Part shown: one piece after another, positions 11,988 through 24,434 of the stretch
Layout: each line of letters starts with the position of its first letter
Position numbering within the stretch: the stretch's first letter is position 1
Origin: Siphonodentalium dalli
Taxonomy: Eukaryota > Mollusca > Scaphopoda > Gadilida > Siphonodentaliidae
Assembly: GCA_032622095.1 (NCBI GenBank)
Contig: CP136067.1
Coordinates: 79,634,705 to 79,698,704, forward strand
Direction of reading: 5' to 3'
Length of the DNA: 64,000 bases
The notes under the pieces: model-generated
Told to the model about the DNA's origin: nothing
Seen by the model: the letters and a program-made list of their open reading frames with translations, nothing else
Database searches by the model: none
Program-made: the position numbers and the translations under genes

Positions 11988-12145
11988 CAGTAAGTAATCG
12001 GCTCCTTTAATAAACACAGCAGAATTATGGGTAAGTTTTCAGGATTTAGTCGGAAATATGGCAACAAGCCATATTTCCGACTAAATCCTGAAAACTTACC
12101 CATAATTCTGCTGTAGTTAAGGAGTCGATTACTTAGAGCATTAAT
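11988..12145. repeat. P1 MITE, short hairpin copy
   Basis: Near-perfect hairpin: AGCAGAATTATGGGTAAG...CTTACCCATAATTCTGCT, with the centre reduced to GGCAACAAGCC. Confidence 0.85.
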
Positions 12146-13213
12146 GTACATCACCCGTCTATGATCCAATAAGTATTATGCAATACAAGAGCCCATTTAT
12201 AAAACTATTATAAATAAAGATGAGTAAGTATACCATTGAAATCAGTAAATACACTTTGAATATTCCGTTTGGTCATATATGGTACATACTGGTATATGAG
12301 AGAGTACTCACTTCTCCCTGGAACAAAACTAAGGAGAAGTTGAACATTTAAAGTAGAACATATCTCCCAAGTCGCCCTCTAGTCTGGTCTCTGATGTGCA
12401 TCAATTCTCACTCTTTAACTAACAAAGTGGACATAAACTAATGGTTTTCCAAGTATCAATAAAGATGGTCGCTTAAAACCACACATATTGGTATAAAATG
12501 TACGATATTCATCAAGTAACCTCTTCACATTTATAGTATTTAAAATAGGCATTCATAGCTTTAAACTTATTGTCGGTGGGCTTCTAAAATGTTGTATCTG
12601 GTGACTTGGCACAAGAACATGTATCTGGCGACTTGACACGAGAGCACTTTTTAGGCATATTTAGAACGTACAGGTTTGTTTACATAATATTCTTTAAAAA
12701 TTGTCAATTTTTCAAGAATAATAAATGGCATTTATCGGGAATATTCGTGTTCTAAAATGTCATATCAGAGTTTCCAATATTGAATGTCTTATTTTGAATC
12801 TGTTTGAAGTAGGATAATTCTGATTGAAAAATCAATTATTATGAATGGCATGGCTCGAGGCTGTTCCTTCCTTATCCTGAGTGATAATGATTAAAAAAAA
12901 TACGATGAAATCATCAAAACTAAAATGTTGAATCGCACAACTTATTAATTTTTACTTCTTCAAAGATGGCTCGTATAATTGGACAACAAATTAATTAAAC
13001 AAATTTAAGCCATTTTTCCCACTCCACTCCACAAACGAAATGAAAATACAAGTGCTGATGGATTTCTATTAATTGGTGGGAAATGTTCAGATAATATTAA
13101 AGTTCAACAAATGATTCTGACACAGGTATTGCTGCTCAGCCTATCATCTACATGTACTTATAGTAACTTAACATACTTGCAGATGAAGAACAGACCTGAT
13201 TCCAATGATTACC
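12146..13213. other. RIC8 intron; T1 fragment at 13,058-13,115
   Basis: Mostly unique AT-rich sequence; a T1 MITE fragment (GGTGGGAAATGTTCAGATAA) lies near its right end. Confidence 0.5.
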
Positions 13214-13440
13214 TTAACCCTTTCATGATGGGAGCTGCGCTGGGGCAGCATTAAATATCCTGTGCCAGTGAATTCTCATATACATGTATATGTGAGTCTC
13301 CCATATGGATCCTCGCATATATTAGAGAATGCACTGGCTTACAAGGTCATGGTAAATATTCTTAGGCCAATGCATTTTCTTATATATGAGAGACTCCCTA
13401 TGGGAGACTCGCTAACATAAGATAATGCATTGGCACAGGG
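13214..13440. repeat. Palindromic TTAA MITE family T2, copy 1
   Basis: T2 begins TTAACCCTTTCATGATGGGA, then CAGCATTAAA. It contains two hairpins built on CTTATATATGCGAGGCTCCC and its inverse, joined by a TTACAAGGTCA...AATATT linker, and ends GGCACAGGG. Confidence 0.8.
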
Positions 13441-13480
13441 TTTTAGCTAAATTTCAGGAAGCTTCAGTCATGGAAAGGTT

Positions 13481-13737
13481 CACCCTTTCTATACTAGATA
13501 CTCATTGACAAGTAGTTCCCTTAAGAAATGTTCAGATAATAAATTAAAAAACCGACCATAAATTGTTTGTTGAATTTATTATCTGAATATTTCCCACCAA
13601 TGAATAGGAATCCTTTTGCACTTGTATTATCTGTCGTCTACCGATATATATTGTCTGTGCATCCCTCCATATCATTTATAGACCATTCCAATGGAAACTT
13701 TTTTAACTTGATGAGATAACCCATTCAGTAATCAAAG
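13481..13737. repeat. T1 MITE copy
   Basis: CACCCTTTCTATACTAG at left, central GTTGAATTTATTATCTGAA inverted segment, and TTCAGTAATCAAAG at right; the terminal TTAA is decayed. Confidence 0.7.
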
Positions 13738-13799
13738 TGGGCAGAGTTTTCCGCTACCCTTTTATGTAACAGACAAAATATAAAACAAGAGGAAAATAA

Positions 13800-14030
13800 G
13801 CTAATTGTAATTTGAACAACTGGCCATAACTCATGTGAAAATTGGCGGGCAGTAAACCCACATACCAAATTTCAGTCCATTCAGTTCAGACTTAACTAAA
13901 GTTATCATCTGGAAAGAAAAAAGTTAATGGATGGATGGACATACGGCTAGACAGATGGACGGCTAGACAGACTGACAGACCAATAACATAATACGTTGTT
14001 TTTTCAAAAGGGGCGTATAAAATTGTCCAA
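13800..14030 (+). repeat. Tandem-core element tail with GGAC/GACA tract
   Basis: One core unit (GGCCATAACTCATGTGAAAA, AACTAAAGTTATCATCTGG), then ATGGATGG/GACAGAC repeats and the 3' end TTTTTTCAAAAGGGGCGTAT. The same 3' end occurs at 38110-39010. Confidence 0.65.
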
Positions 14031-14115
14031 ACAATTACCATACGTGTGGCTTGAAAAAAATAGAGAGAATATTGTCGACGATAGAATCTCTCAGGGTTGG
14101 AAAAAAAGGATAAAA

Positions 14116-14384
14116 TTAATGGCTTTCTATACTAAATACACATTGACGAGTAGTTCCCTTAGGAACCCCTTCAGGTAATAAGTTCAACAAACGACCATTT
14201 GTTGAACTTATTATCTAAACATTTCCCAACAAATTAATAGAAATCCTTCTAATCTCCTATTATCTTTTCGTCTCTCTGACATCTGCTTTTATTACCTGAA
14301 CATCCCTCCAAATGAATAACAGACCATTCCAATGCATACTTTCATAACTGGGTGGGAGAATCCATTCAGTAAAGAAAGGGTTAA
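14116..14384. repeat. T1 MITE, near full length
   Basis: TTAATGGCTTTCTATACT at left, TTCAGTAAAGAAAGGGTTAA at right, with the AACAAACGACCATTTGTT central hairpin. Confidence 0.8.
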
Positions 14385-15436
14385 AAGTTGACTTGCACCA
14401 AAACGTGATGGGTGATGGATAACTAGCCCATGAACTACAAGTCATTATTTTACTAATGGTCAGAGAATATAGAGTGTATTGATGAAAGGGTACAGAAGAA
14501 TGGCGCTGTTCATATTAGTATGACCTTGCTATACAGTAGTGCCATAGATGTTATCGGTCACAGAGAATACCTTTTTGTATACAAACACATCCCCTCTGAG
14601 GGCTCTTATCGATTCATCAGGGCTCTATCTGCTAAATGTTATTCTTCCGTTTTGTGGTCGTCTCCATCCATAATTGAGCGATTGATTTTCCCTTCATAAT
14701 TTTGTGTAATATGTGACACAATTATGGGAATTCCTACAGATACAAAGGCTTGGCGTTGCTCCCAGGGCACCAAATGAGCACCGCGGTCGTCAGCGGTATA
14801 CAGAGACGGTCTCTACTGTTTGTCAGTCTAATTAACTACAGTGACACTACTCACACATCTATTTGTTTTGATCGAATTGAATGAAACTAACTTTCATAGT
14901 GACAATATGTAACCTGAGCCCACTCTGTGAAAGAAATTAAAACACTAACTTGAATCTATATCCTGCAGGATTGCAGATCGGAATATAAAATCAACTTTTA
15001 GTTTTTTTTTCAGTTGGTCATTGGGTCCCAACAACTGTGTTTGAGCCACCAAACATGATACATGTTTTATATTATTATCCATCCCTTAACAATCACTATT
15101 TCTGATTGGGCAAAAGCCGTTACATGATAATCCGGGATAAAGTCATATTGGACTCCCAAGTGTGCAATAAGACTTTATTTTTATCGGGACTCTGTGACAT
15201 CACGAAGTAACTCTATTGCCAAATGAATCGATGAAATTGTGATGCGCGCGCAATACTGTGGTGGATTTAGCAGATGTTTCACTTCCGCATTAAGTTTTGT
15301 TTTCACTTCCATGTTTACTGTTCCAAATCATGCTTTCTGATGATCAAATCTTTTATAGAGAATCAAGTGCCGACAAATACCAAAAATAACCACAAAAGTT
15401 TTATTCCCAAAATTTGGATAAACATACAATAGAAAT
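14385..15436. other. RIC8 intron; no gene seen
   Basis: Unique sequence without recognised exon or repeat. Confidence 0.5.
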
Positions 15437-15573
15437 GTCATTATACAATGTTGTGTACAGTATTTGTTTTCCTGTATTCGTCCAGGTTGTGGTGAAAAGT
15501 CATATTGGACTCGACACTGGACTAGTACAAGAAAAACACATACTGTAAGTCTGTACACAACATTGTATAATAA
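15437..15573. repeat. Inverted repeat around a 91-bp loop
   Basis: ATTATACAATGTTGTGTACA near 15,440 is repeated in inverse orientation at about 15,553-15,572. No family recognised. Confidence 0.7.
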
Positions 15574-15713
15574 CTTTATAATATTAAAATGGCACTCTTT
15601 AAAGGGACCCAAGTTACTCGCAGAGGGTCAATTTATCAGTAAATAAACTGTAAGAGAAATTGGAATGTTGTGGTTGACCCAATAATTAGAGGGGCCTGGT
15701 AGTTAAATCAGAA

Positions 15714-15920
15714 TTTAATATATAATAGCTGCTCAATATCAAAGCTTTCGGCCACAGTGATGATCCAAAATACACTTTTGGCTACATGTTACAAGATTAC
15801 TTATCTAAAATAATTTAGAGAAGTAATCTTGTAACATGCAGCCGAAAGTGTATTTTGGATCATCACTGAGGAAGGCCTGTGGCCAAAAGCTTTTATATTG
15901 AGCAGCTATTATATATTAAA
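15714..15920. repeat. 207-bp palindromic MITE
   Basis: Arms TTTAATATATAATAGCTGCT and inverse at the ends, then GATGATCCAAAATACAC and inverse nearer the centre, with TTATCTAAAATAATTTAGA in the middle. A single copy was seen here. Confidence 0.85.
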
Positions 15921-15947
15921 TGCTGATGCAAGAGAAATGTTTCCATA

Positions 15948-16169
15948 ACAATGGTTTTGACATGCAAAATCTCATTATTGGAGACTTAATTATAATAATG
16001 AAAATAAGAACAAAGTCACTCTATTTTATTATGTACTTGTTGCTGACAGCTGGTAGTTTGTTTACAGGCTTTGATGTTATTTTGTATGAACCCACTTCAA
16101 AGGCCTTGAATCCTTTAAAAGCTCTTATATTCTCTCTTGACAAATAATGTGGAAATACATGCAATATTA
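15948..16169 (+). repeat. 222-bp interspersed repeat R1, copy 1
   Basis: Almost identical, in inverse orientation, to 37396-37613. Contains TGACAGCTGGTAGTTTG and TTGAATCCTTTAAAAGC. Both copies keep a 61-codon frame, too short and unrecognised to call a gene. Confidence 0.85.
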
Positions 16170-16191
16170 CACAGCAGCAAAATGCTCTCAC

Positions 16192-16404
16192 ATTCATTTG
16201 GAGGGGTGTTCAGAAAAAATGAGCCGAGGATGGACAGACCAAAAGTAAATGCAAGTGCAGAAGGATTCTAAAAACATTGGTGGGAAACGTTCAGATAATA
16301 TGTTCAACAAACGACTGACAACTGTTTGTTGAACTTATTATCTGAATATTTCCTTAGGTAGCTACTCGTCAATGAGTATTTTAAATAGTAAAGAAAGGGT
16401 TAGA
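16192..16404. repeat. T1 MITE, right part, abutting the hAT left end
   Basis: TCATTTGGAGGGGTGTTCAG to AGTAAAGAAAGGGTTA, including the central ACAAACGA.../TTTGTTGAAC hairpin. The proposed hAT terminus starts 2-3 bp further on. Confidence 0.75.
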
Positions 16405-17373
16405 GCAGGGATGAAAGTGATCAATAAACAAAATACCTGAAATGTAAATTTTCTGTCCTAACACGATATGCCGTAGGCATATCCCGAGGGTCGTAGGCCC
16501 GAGATGGGGGTGGGTATGGTAAGGGGTGTCCCCCTCCCATAGAAGGGGGGTCTGGGGTCACTCCCCCGGGAAATTTTTGAAAATCCAATGGTCTGAGAGC
16601 GAATCTGGGGCCTTATATTGTGCTATTCAGATTGGCAAATTTTTAGTCATATTTCACTCTTTTTAGATAGCAAATTCCTTTTTGTGATTTTCTGTACTAG
16701 TATCTGATAACTAAAGGTAATGACCAAATTAATTTGTTTCTACTCTTCCAACTTATACCGGTACATTGTACAACAAATATTCCTTTGTTTAAAACTTTAT
16801 AAGATTTGTTTCACTTTGAATTTTTCACCCTTTTATACAAAGACATGTACCGGTATGTATATAAATATTGTCCTTGAAATGTGAAAATAAATATTCTATG
16901 GTACGTACTCTTGTCTGAATAATTTGGGAGAAGTACAGGGTAGAAACGCTTGATGGAGATTGATTCTCAGAATGTCCTGGCATGTATTCCCTCTAGCATA
17001 ATTGGAGCCATGCTTTTATATTTATAGGAACTTATTTTGACACTACCAGTATGAGTTTTGACACTACCAGTATGATAGTTATAAATTCAAATTTGAAATA
17101 ATATACTGTTGAAAGTTACTAGAAACCGTATTATAAATTTGTAAACCTAAACTTTTAGTTTATATGTTGAATACAATTGACATGCAAGAAATTATCATAG
17201 TTGTATATACCTGATTGACTGGCTTGTATGCAGCAGTATATGTATCGTACAGGTATATAATATTTATGTCCACGGAATGCACTGTTTATAGTTTATACAA
17301 GATAATTGTTCAAAAGTAACTCATTTACAATCCATATACATTTATATACATGTCATATCGGCAGCAGATTCAT

Positions 17374-19745
17374 CTATTTCTCTTTCTTCTTCTTTGGAAT
17401 GGTGTAATCAGGTGCATTTGCTTTCCTTTTCATTATCGAGTGCCGGATTGTGTTTGCGCACTGGTGTGTGGTTGTTTTCTTAGGCAATTTAGCAGGTACT
17501 TCAGATGTGTCCTTCTTACACTTACTGAGTTTCTTCTTGTACCTACCGTATGCTGTCTGAATGTGGTAGCATACACGCTTATCAACTTTGTCATGATGAG
17601 CATCAGTTCGACGAAATAGTTCTAACGAGGATTTTGATTTTGATCGCAACTCATAGCGAACAGTTTGATATGCAGAATATGTCCTTGTATCCAGTCTGTT
17701 GGTGGTTTTGTTGACAATATAATTCATACTGTTGAAGGATTGTTCCACGTGTGGTGCAGTGAATATACTAAGACAACATTTTATAATTTGAGTGAGAATG
17801 GGATATTTGCATGTTCTGAATACCATTGTCCACCACGCATCTAGTTTTAATGGGTTCCCATTTTCATCCAAAGCATCTGGCAATGTAGGGTCCAACTGAA
17901 TTTTTGAGGCTCCCAAATAGAAATCATTCATTTTTCCATCATTCAAAACAGTCGGAAAGTATTTCGCAAGTTTCTTGAATGCTTCATTGGTCAACCCATG
18001 TCCAATTGCCTTAGGGTCAATGGCAGAAATACATTGAAGAAATTTATTGTTAAGTGGAAACTTCTTCAAAATATACTCGGATGTGTCGAGGTAAACACAC
18101 TTCACTTTGTCCATGAATTCTTTTCCAGATGTATTATCAAATTTGGTGTACGTCTTCAGTAGGGCCTCTGTGTTTGCACCGAAATACATGTAATGTAGTG
18201 AGTTGTGAAATTTATCATTGTAAACATCAACTGACTTCAGCTTCCCGTCGCTGAATGTCCTTACAACTTTGTGCTTCATGAAGCATGATAACAAATGCCG
18301 AATTAGGATAACCTGTTCATCATATAGTCTGTGAATTAGGGGTTCCTTCTGCTCGAATGTTAAAATAAATTATTTAAAAAGCGGTAGGATTTCAGAATAC
18401 ATATTGAGATGAAGACTGGTTTTAATGTCCTCGTGAAATAATCTCTGAATAATCTTTTCCTTTCTTTCTTTTCCTGGAGCTGTTAATTTTTTACTGTGTG
18501 CTAGATTCTTGATTTTAATGACTTGCTTCTTGATGTGGTCACTCTTACCGGAGAGAATTTCATCCAATATCGGATTATAGCAATACACATCGTCCTTTGA
18601 CATCCATGATGAATATATCAGTTTTAATGCAGGCAGCAGAGAACTGTATTTTATATCTAAATACACGCACAGTCTCGAAGATCAGGACACCATTTGAAGT
18701 CAATATATATTGCATCAGTTAACTTTTCAACATGGTCATCAAAATGACTAGTAAAATGTTTGACAACATTGTGCACATGATGACAAACATCACCATCTAT
18801 GTCAACTAGGTGTGGCGATTCTTCGCGTAGACGAGTTTCAAACCCGCTAACTTTACCCCTCATGTAATTCGTCGAATCTGACAGATTTGAAATAAGATTT
18901 CCTATTGGAATGTCATCCTCACTGAATAAATCCAAAACCAAATTTATTAAAGTTTCTGCATTCACAACTTTCATCGCAACTGACGCATAATGTTTAACAA
19001 CAAACCTTCTCTTCCTCCTCGCTGTAGTACGATACCAGAATTGAGAGCACCTTTTCATGTTAGTTACTCAGACACTCATCCATGTTCAAAGAAAATCTCG
19101 AATATTTTAAGTCGGCCACTAATCGTTTATGGTATGCCTCAGCTAAACCATCTTTAAGTTTGTAACTGGCAGTTGTCCGCTCCATGGACAACTCCCCAAG
19201 AACAGCGCGATCACGTGCCATTTCCTTAGCGTAACCAATTAGATGTGGAACCAATGATAGAGGTAAAGAATTCTCACATGAAGGCTAGAGTCCGAGCTTC
19301 GGCATGAGATTTCCTGTCAATGATATTGACAAATGGCTTTATTTCTGGTTTCCGTAAATTTGAACATACATTTCCATTGTGAACATTTTGTGGTGCACCA
19401 TATGGAATGGAACATATTTCATTATTACTAGAAGTACTAGGAGTGGGAGATTTGTTATCACTGTGAGATCCATCATCCAGAATATTTTTGAGATTATAGA
19501 ATGTTGCTGGCAACTGACGAACGTGTGAAACTGCTTTTGAATGTTGTTTGAGTGCCTTTTTCCCGTCATTGGAATAGTTTATTTCCTTGTTGCACCATGC
19601 ACATTTAGCGATTCCAGCGATTAATTTTTCGAATAAAGTCTGAAAAAAAATCGCTGTTGTTATCCTTTTCCTGAAGCCAAGCCCACCGGAACTTGTTTTT
19701 AACATCTCGATCTATATTTGAGACATCGTCCTGGCTTTTTACTTC
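17374..19745 (-). pseudogene. hAT-type transposase, degraded
   Basis: Minus-strand remnant of a hAT-superfamily transposase, a DNA-cutting enzyme that moves elements with 8-bp target duplications. In order: a lead-in containing KFRWAWLQEKD; a zinc finger CAWC...H....H near 19,560; a segment with FSLNMDE near 19,070 that fits the first catalytic aspartate region; SDSTNYMRG and the CHHVHNVVKHF C-x2-H-like motif near 18,780; and a C-terminal dimerisation-like block (W..VFRTCKYPIL then VEQSFNSMNYI) near 17,720-17,840. It ends in a lysine-rich tail, IPKKKKEK. I count six breaks: frameshifts near 19,635, 19,275, 18,995 and 18,665, an in-frame TAA at 19,060 and another at 18,370. The last 332 codons before the final stop are intact. 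It is certainly inactive as it stands. The subfamily is not identified; a ZBED-like relative is possible. Confidence 0.75.
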
Positions 19746-20380
19746 CATAACTACATGTATTAAAACTATAGAATAGCATGTTTTTTTTTCTAACGAACAC
19801 AAGACATATTTGTCTTTGTCTTTGAATAGTTATGGCACCAACATTGGTACCAAATGATATAATAACTGCGCGGTGATTGGCGGAGATCAACATGATGCCA
19901 AGGATTCCTTCAGAAAGCGCCAATCACAGACAACTTATCACAGAACTTGGCATTGAACACGTGCACGACCGGTGAATACATAGATTACCGGTGTCAAAAA
20001 TAATGACCTACCATATATCTAATATATCGGCAACCATTACCAAAAGTAAAAGTAAAATTGAATGAACTCATAACACGCCGAACGGCGACTTACCTCTGAC
20101 AATCTCAGTCTCCACCCCCCCAGAATTTGCCAGTGTAAAGATTTGACTTTACCAATCAATTTGAATGTGTTTTTTAATAAAAATAATTCAATATATATAT
20201 TTATCACATAATTTGGCCATAAAAGCAGTTTCATAATTATCGGTAATAGACATGTTTAATATCAGCGCGTGCGATGACGTCACGGCGTTCTTCAAATAAC
20301 TTGCGATCGCTGTAGTTTATGATTGTTGTTTTCGATGAATATTTCGCGTTGCTTCGGGTTTATTTGATCATGTGATAAAA

Positions 20381-20526
20381 GGTATCTCACACTCGTCCTA
20401 TTTTATACGTAATTTATCAACCTCGTCCTCTAAATTCTATTTGAGCCTCGGTAAACCTCGGCTCAAATCGAATTTAGTGAACTCGGTTGATAAATTCCGT
20501 ATAAAATAGAAACTCATGTGAGATCC
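20381..20526. repeat. 146-bp imperfect palindrome
   Basis: GGTATCTCACACTCGTCC... pairs with ...ATGTGAGATCC; the inner arms ATTTTATACG/CGTATAAAAT and TTTGAGCC/GGCTCAAA also pair. It lies just inside the proposed hAT right end. Confidence 0.8.
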
Positions 20527-20918
20527 TCTATATATATTTTTTTTTTTGTTGGAAATTCCGGATGGGCCGGAAAACTTTCATCTCTGGGTTTATAGAGTCA
20601 TATATGCCGTATCTATTTAAAGAATATTCTTTAACTTCTGATGACAATTGAAGTGGATAGTAATGGTTCCAAATCACAAACATATAAATTGTGTAGATGT
20701 TTGTGGTCAGCAGAACTGAGATCATATTACAAAATCTTAGCAGAAAATAAAAGCCTATCTAATGGAAACATATAACTTAACAAGACAGGCAATGACTGTT
20801 GCGACGCTCACCTGACTAGAGAGACTCAGAAGAAGACTGGGACTTTGAAGATCACAACAGTCAGTATTTGTCACAAATACTTGAAAAATAACTGGTGTTA
20901 CACTCAACTTGAAATTAA

Positions 20919-21244
20919 CCTCTTCACTGCTAAATGACGTTATGACATCGTGTGTGGGCTGTTGATGTTATTGCCATTTTCCAGTGGGAAAATATAATGG
21001 GAATAGCACAAGAACAATAAAACTGACTCAGTTGAAAGGCTATTATCGTTCGCAATCTTGGAACTTCATACAGTTTGAAACTTTTAGACACAGTTATTCT
21101 GATGCACCAATCTCTGAATTCCAGTTATGTATAATGGCCTACTGCTAGTGTGCTGAAGTAGGTCCATAGTACCTATGGACCATATAGCACACGACGTGCA
21201 CTATTATGTCCGTAATAGATGAGAATGTCATAGCAGCGAAGAGG
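20919..21244. mobile_element. TTAA MITE family T3 (326 bp)
   Basis: TTAA on both sides (20915-20918 and 21245-21248). Inverted ends CCTCTTCACTGCTA and CCTCTTCGCTGCTA, a 13/14 match. A 16-bp palindrome (TCCATAGTACCTATGGA core) lies near 21,160. The ends resemble those of the TTAA element at 46451-47206. Confidence 0.75.
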
Positions 21245-21380
21245 TTAAGTATCCACATTGACATATATACACACAGTCTTATTGAATTAATTAGATAAAA
21301 TATTAAATCTGCTCTTTCTTGACTAACTAATCCCATTTTACCAACTCTGATAGAAAAATATAGTGTTGATAGACAATCCC

Positions 21381-21486
21381 CGAGAGCTTTCCGATGAATG
21401 GCAACAAGCCATATTTCCGACTAAATCCTGAAAAGTTACCAATAATTCTGCTGCGGTTAAGAAGTCGATTACTTAGAGCATTACTG
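21381..21486. repeat. P1 MITE, right half
   Basis: GAGAGCTTTCCGATGAATGG to GCATTACTG; the left arm is missing. Confidence 0.8.
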
Positions 21487-22324
21487 TATTTGGCCTTGAT
21501 GCTCAATAAAAATAAGACACTGCACAGAAAAATCCATCCAAAGGTGGCTTTTCGTTTAGGTTTCTTAATTTTCTGAGGTGGCTATGATGATGTCTTTCAT
21601 CGGATTCTGGTTCATGACTGAATTGCCGAAATGGTTTTTGATCACGGCAAATCAAAGAAACAACGTTGTCACAACATTCACTGATATTGCCTTTGTCAAC
21701 ACTCACTACTAGTAAACACATGGAATTCTGACACCAGTCAGTATGAAATGGGAAAGACGAAATGCTATGGGTTACTAATTATCCATGATGATCATGCGAT
21801 CCAACTCTGGAGTCGGTCAGGGAATATATTTCCTGAAGTCGGCACTGCGCAATTTGATCCCAGGAACTTTTTGATGAAGTAACCAACAATAAGCACTTTT
21901 ATTTTGTTTGAAGTTTCATTTTGTTAAAATAGTACAAAGGCATGTTATGTGAGTGTATTATTTACCTATTTACATGTACCATACATGCATCGTTTATATT
22001 TCCCGTTATGTGCAGCACAGCAAAATTGCACGCCTGGATCCAAAATTCAGGCGCACAATAAACTCCACCCCTGCATTTTCCAAAATCGAAGGACTGTTAT
22101 ATCTGATCTAATATGATGGAGATACAGGTATGGATGTGTTTTACACTCTACAGGCTAGGCCCCAGTGGAAATTTGAGAACTGTTTTGTTTTTCGATTAGA
22201 CCTCGATATTCGAATTAGACTGTGAAACAATGAATAGTAATTTGAAAACTCAAAAACAGTCAACACGAATGTAATGCAATTGTTGGTAACAAGTGAACAT
22301 TCACAACTACTGTGAATATAAATG
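21487..22324. other. RIC8 intron; no gene seen
   Basis: Unique sequence. Minus-strand frames at 21503-21721 and 22141-22350 have no recognised motif. Confidence 0.5.
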
Positions 22325-22726
22325 AAAGTGTCAAAAACACTGTAGCTCAAATTGAAAAGGGAATAATTTCATGTGTTACAGTCAGTGGAGCGATTAGGAA
22401 TGCGGAAAGTTGAAAGGTCTAAGTAATCTAGATTATCAACAGCTGAGGGAAGGGTACTGTAGGGTGTGCCAAAGAATTTTGTCATGCAAAGAGTAAAATC
22501 CAAGATGGCTGCTGGCGGCCATGTTTTTTGGCCGAATGACCCCAAAATGACTCGTTCCCATCTGCATGTCAATATTAACATACACGACAAAATTCATGAT
22601 GATTAGACGAAAACTCCGGCCTGTAGCCCGTGCTAATGGATTGAATTTTGAAATCCAAGATGGCTATGTTTTTTTGCCAAATGACACCAAAATGACTCGT
22701 TCCCATTTACATGTCTATGAGCCGAT
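22325..22726 (+). repeat. Tandem-core element, truncated copy
   Basis: Head with ACACTGTAGCTCAAATTG, then two core units (CCAAGATGGCTGCTGGC). Cut at 22,726 by the GAGCCGAT element. Confidence 0.75.
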
Positions 22727-23440
22727 AATCTGAATTGGCCGATTGTGACCCATTGGATGACAATCGGTACTCGGGTTTCAACATCGGCATTTCCGATTGT
22801 CTAAATAATAATCAGGTGCTTGTTTTTCTTCAATAAACTGTATTAAATATAACGATGTTTTGAATAAATGACCAGTAAACATGGGGAAAGTGTAACCAAT
22901 CCCTTCCTCAGATGGATGTCTCATGTTGAATTCTTGTATTTTATTAATTGGATAGTGATAAATACACTGGTAACAATTAATATTATTTAATTGTTTTTAT
23001 TTGTAATTACATTTCGTTCCTGTTTTGGTGTGAATGGTCAAGCACTCTTCTGAGTTGTCATCGCGGCGAATGCCAAAACTCACCTGTGTCTGATTGTAGC
23101 CAGAATTCAGACCCCCTATTGACTTAGTTGTATAAGGCGCATACACATTTTGAAGGGAAATACTGGGTCAACAAGTAGCGACTTATAGACATAAATCTAC
23201 GGTAAATTTAGCATAATATAACATGTGTATTGGTTGTCAGGACGCAGGAATTCGTTCACAAGTCCACCCATACCTATGTATACTGGTATATTACTGATGT
23301 TGTTGCTTCCAAATGAAAGTAGTATATAACACATATAACATATTTTGGTATAATTATTACAATAATCGGAATCGTCACCTGAATCGGCCGATTGTGATCT
23401 CAAATAATCGGCGCAAGGCTCTATTTGACAATCGGCTCAT
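22727..23440. mobile_element. Possible hAT-like element with GAGCCGAT ends
   Basis: Left ATGAGCCGATAATC and right (reverse complement) TAGTGATGAGCCGATTGTC, with further CGGCCGATTGTG motifs inward at both sides. It begins abruptly inside a tandem-core repeat. No target duplication was found, so the superfamily and borders are uncertain. No coding sequence was recognised. Confidence 0.4.
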
Positions 23441-23676
23441 CACTAACAAAAGTTGACTGTGGTAAAATCAAGCTTAAATCGGACCTAAATTAAGGGGTTT
23501 ATGAAAATTTGCTTTGACAATGGTTATATCAAAGATTTCTATAGGTGTTTTTTAGACATGCTGGAAATTATATTTTGTGTCAACTTTCCCTAACCTACAT
23601 AGAACACTGTAGAAAACTGTGAGAACTCACTTGCCAATTCTTTTGCCAAATTACAATTGTTTTTTCCAAATCTTAA

Positions 23677-24430
23677 CCCTTTAATCCCTGACGTCCTGAA
23701 CGTTAAATGGTCCCCACCCGAAGCGCCTGATGTTATATAGTGTTTCCGAAGATGTAACTCGTACTGCTATTAACTGGGACATATATGCATGTATAGGCCT
23801 ATACACATTCAACTATATGGCATTCTGCTATGCTAACCGAGCTAGTGTGTGGTGAAATATGGCACAATGTATTTGAACGAGAAATTCTATTCCACGTTCA
23901 ATTATATTATCAATTGATTATATTGCGGCTTCCTTTGGTCGCGCTATATATTTCTAACGAAATTCTTATCCTTTGCCTATGATAAAAGGCGTTTCTCAAA
24001 ATGCACTTTGTGCATGCGCGATGAAACAGACCCCCTGTCACAAACTTGGCTGCTAAAGTCAGAGGTATGAACATGTGACACATTCGTGCAAAGTAGATGC
24101 ACAATTCTAGTTAATTTGCGCTTTGATCGCGAAATTTCTAATGAAATACTTCCCATTTTCCGACATTTAAAAGAGATTTTTTTCTCAAAATAGGCCTCTG
24201 CGCATTCGCGAAGAAACAAACCCGCTGTCATCAGTTTGTCTGTCGAAGTCATATGGGTTAACATGTGATGCATGTGTGCAAAGTAGAAGTAAAACTCTAG
24301 TTGATATGTGCATTTATTGTGCTGTAATTTCGTGTCAAATATCGTATGATTTCCAGACAAGTAATCCGGTCTCCCGGGATATAGGAATATAAGGATTGGA
24401 CCGGTATTCCAGTCTCTCGGGTTCAAAGGT
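23677..24430. mobile_element. TTAA element T5 with internal duplication
   Basis: TTAA at 23673-23676 and 24431-24434. Ends CCCTTTAATCCCTGA and (from the right) ACCTTTGAACCCGAG are similar but imperfect. The interior has two diverged copies of a unit of about 190 bp (23,940-24,115 and 24,125-24,305; GCATGCGCGATGAAACAGAC versus GCATTCGCGAAGAAACAAAC). Confidence 0.55.
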
Positions 24431-24434
24431 TTAA

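Larger units (their letters stand above)
16406..20586 (-). mobile_element. hAT-type DNA transposon carrying the transposase remnant
   Basis: Proposed element around the transposase pseudogene. Left end CAGGGATGAAAGTG; the right end read on the minus strand is CAGAGATGAAAGTT. That is 12 of 14 matching terminal bases, and CAGGG-type ends are usual for hAT. The left end is followed by a GC-rich subterminal block (16,455-16,575). The right end is preceded by a poly-T tract and a 146-bp imperfect palindrome. The flanking octamers (GGTTAGAG and GGTTTATA) match at only 4 of 8 positions, so a target duplication is not demonstrated and the exact borders are tentative. Confidence 0.5.
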
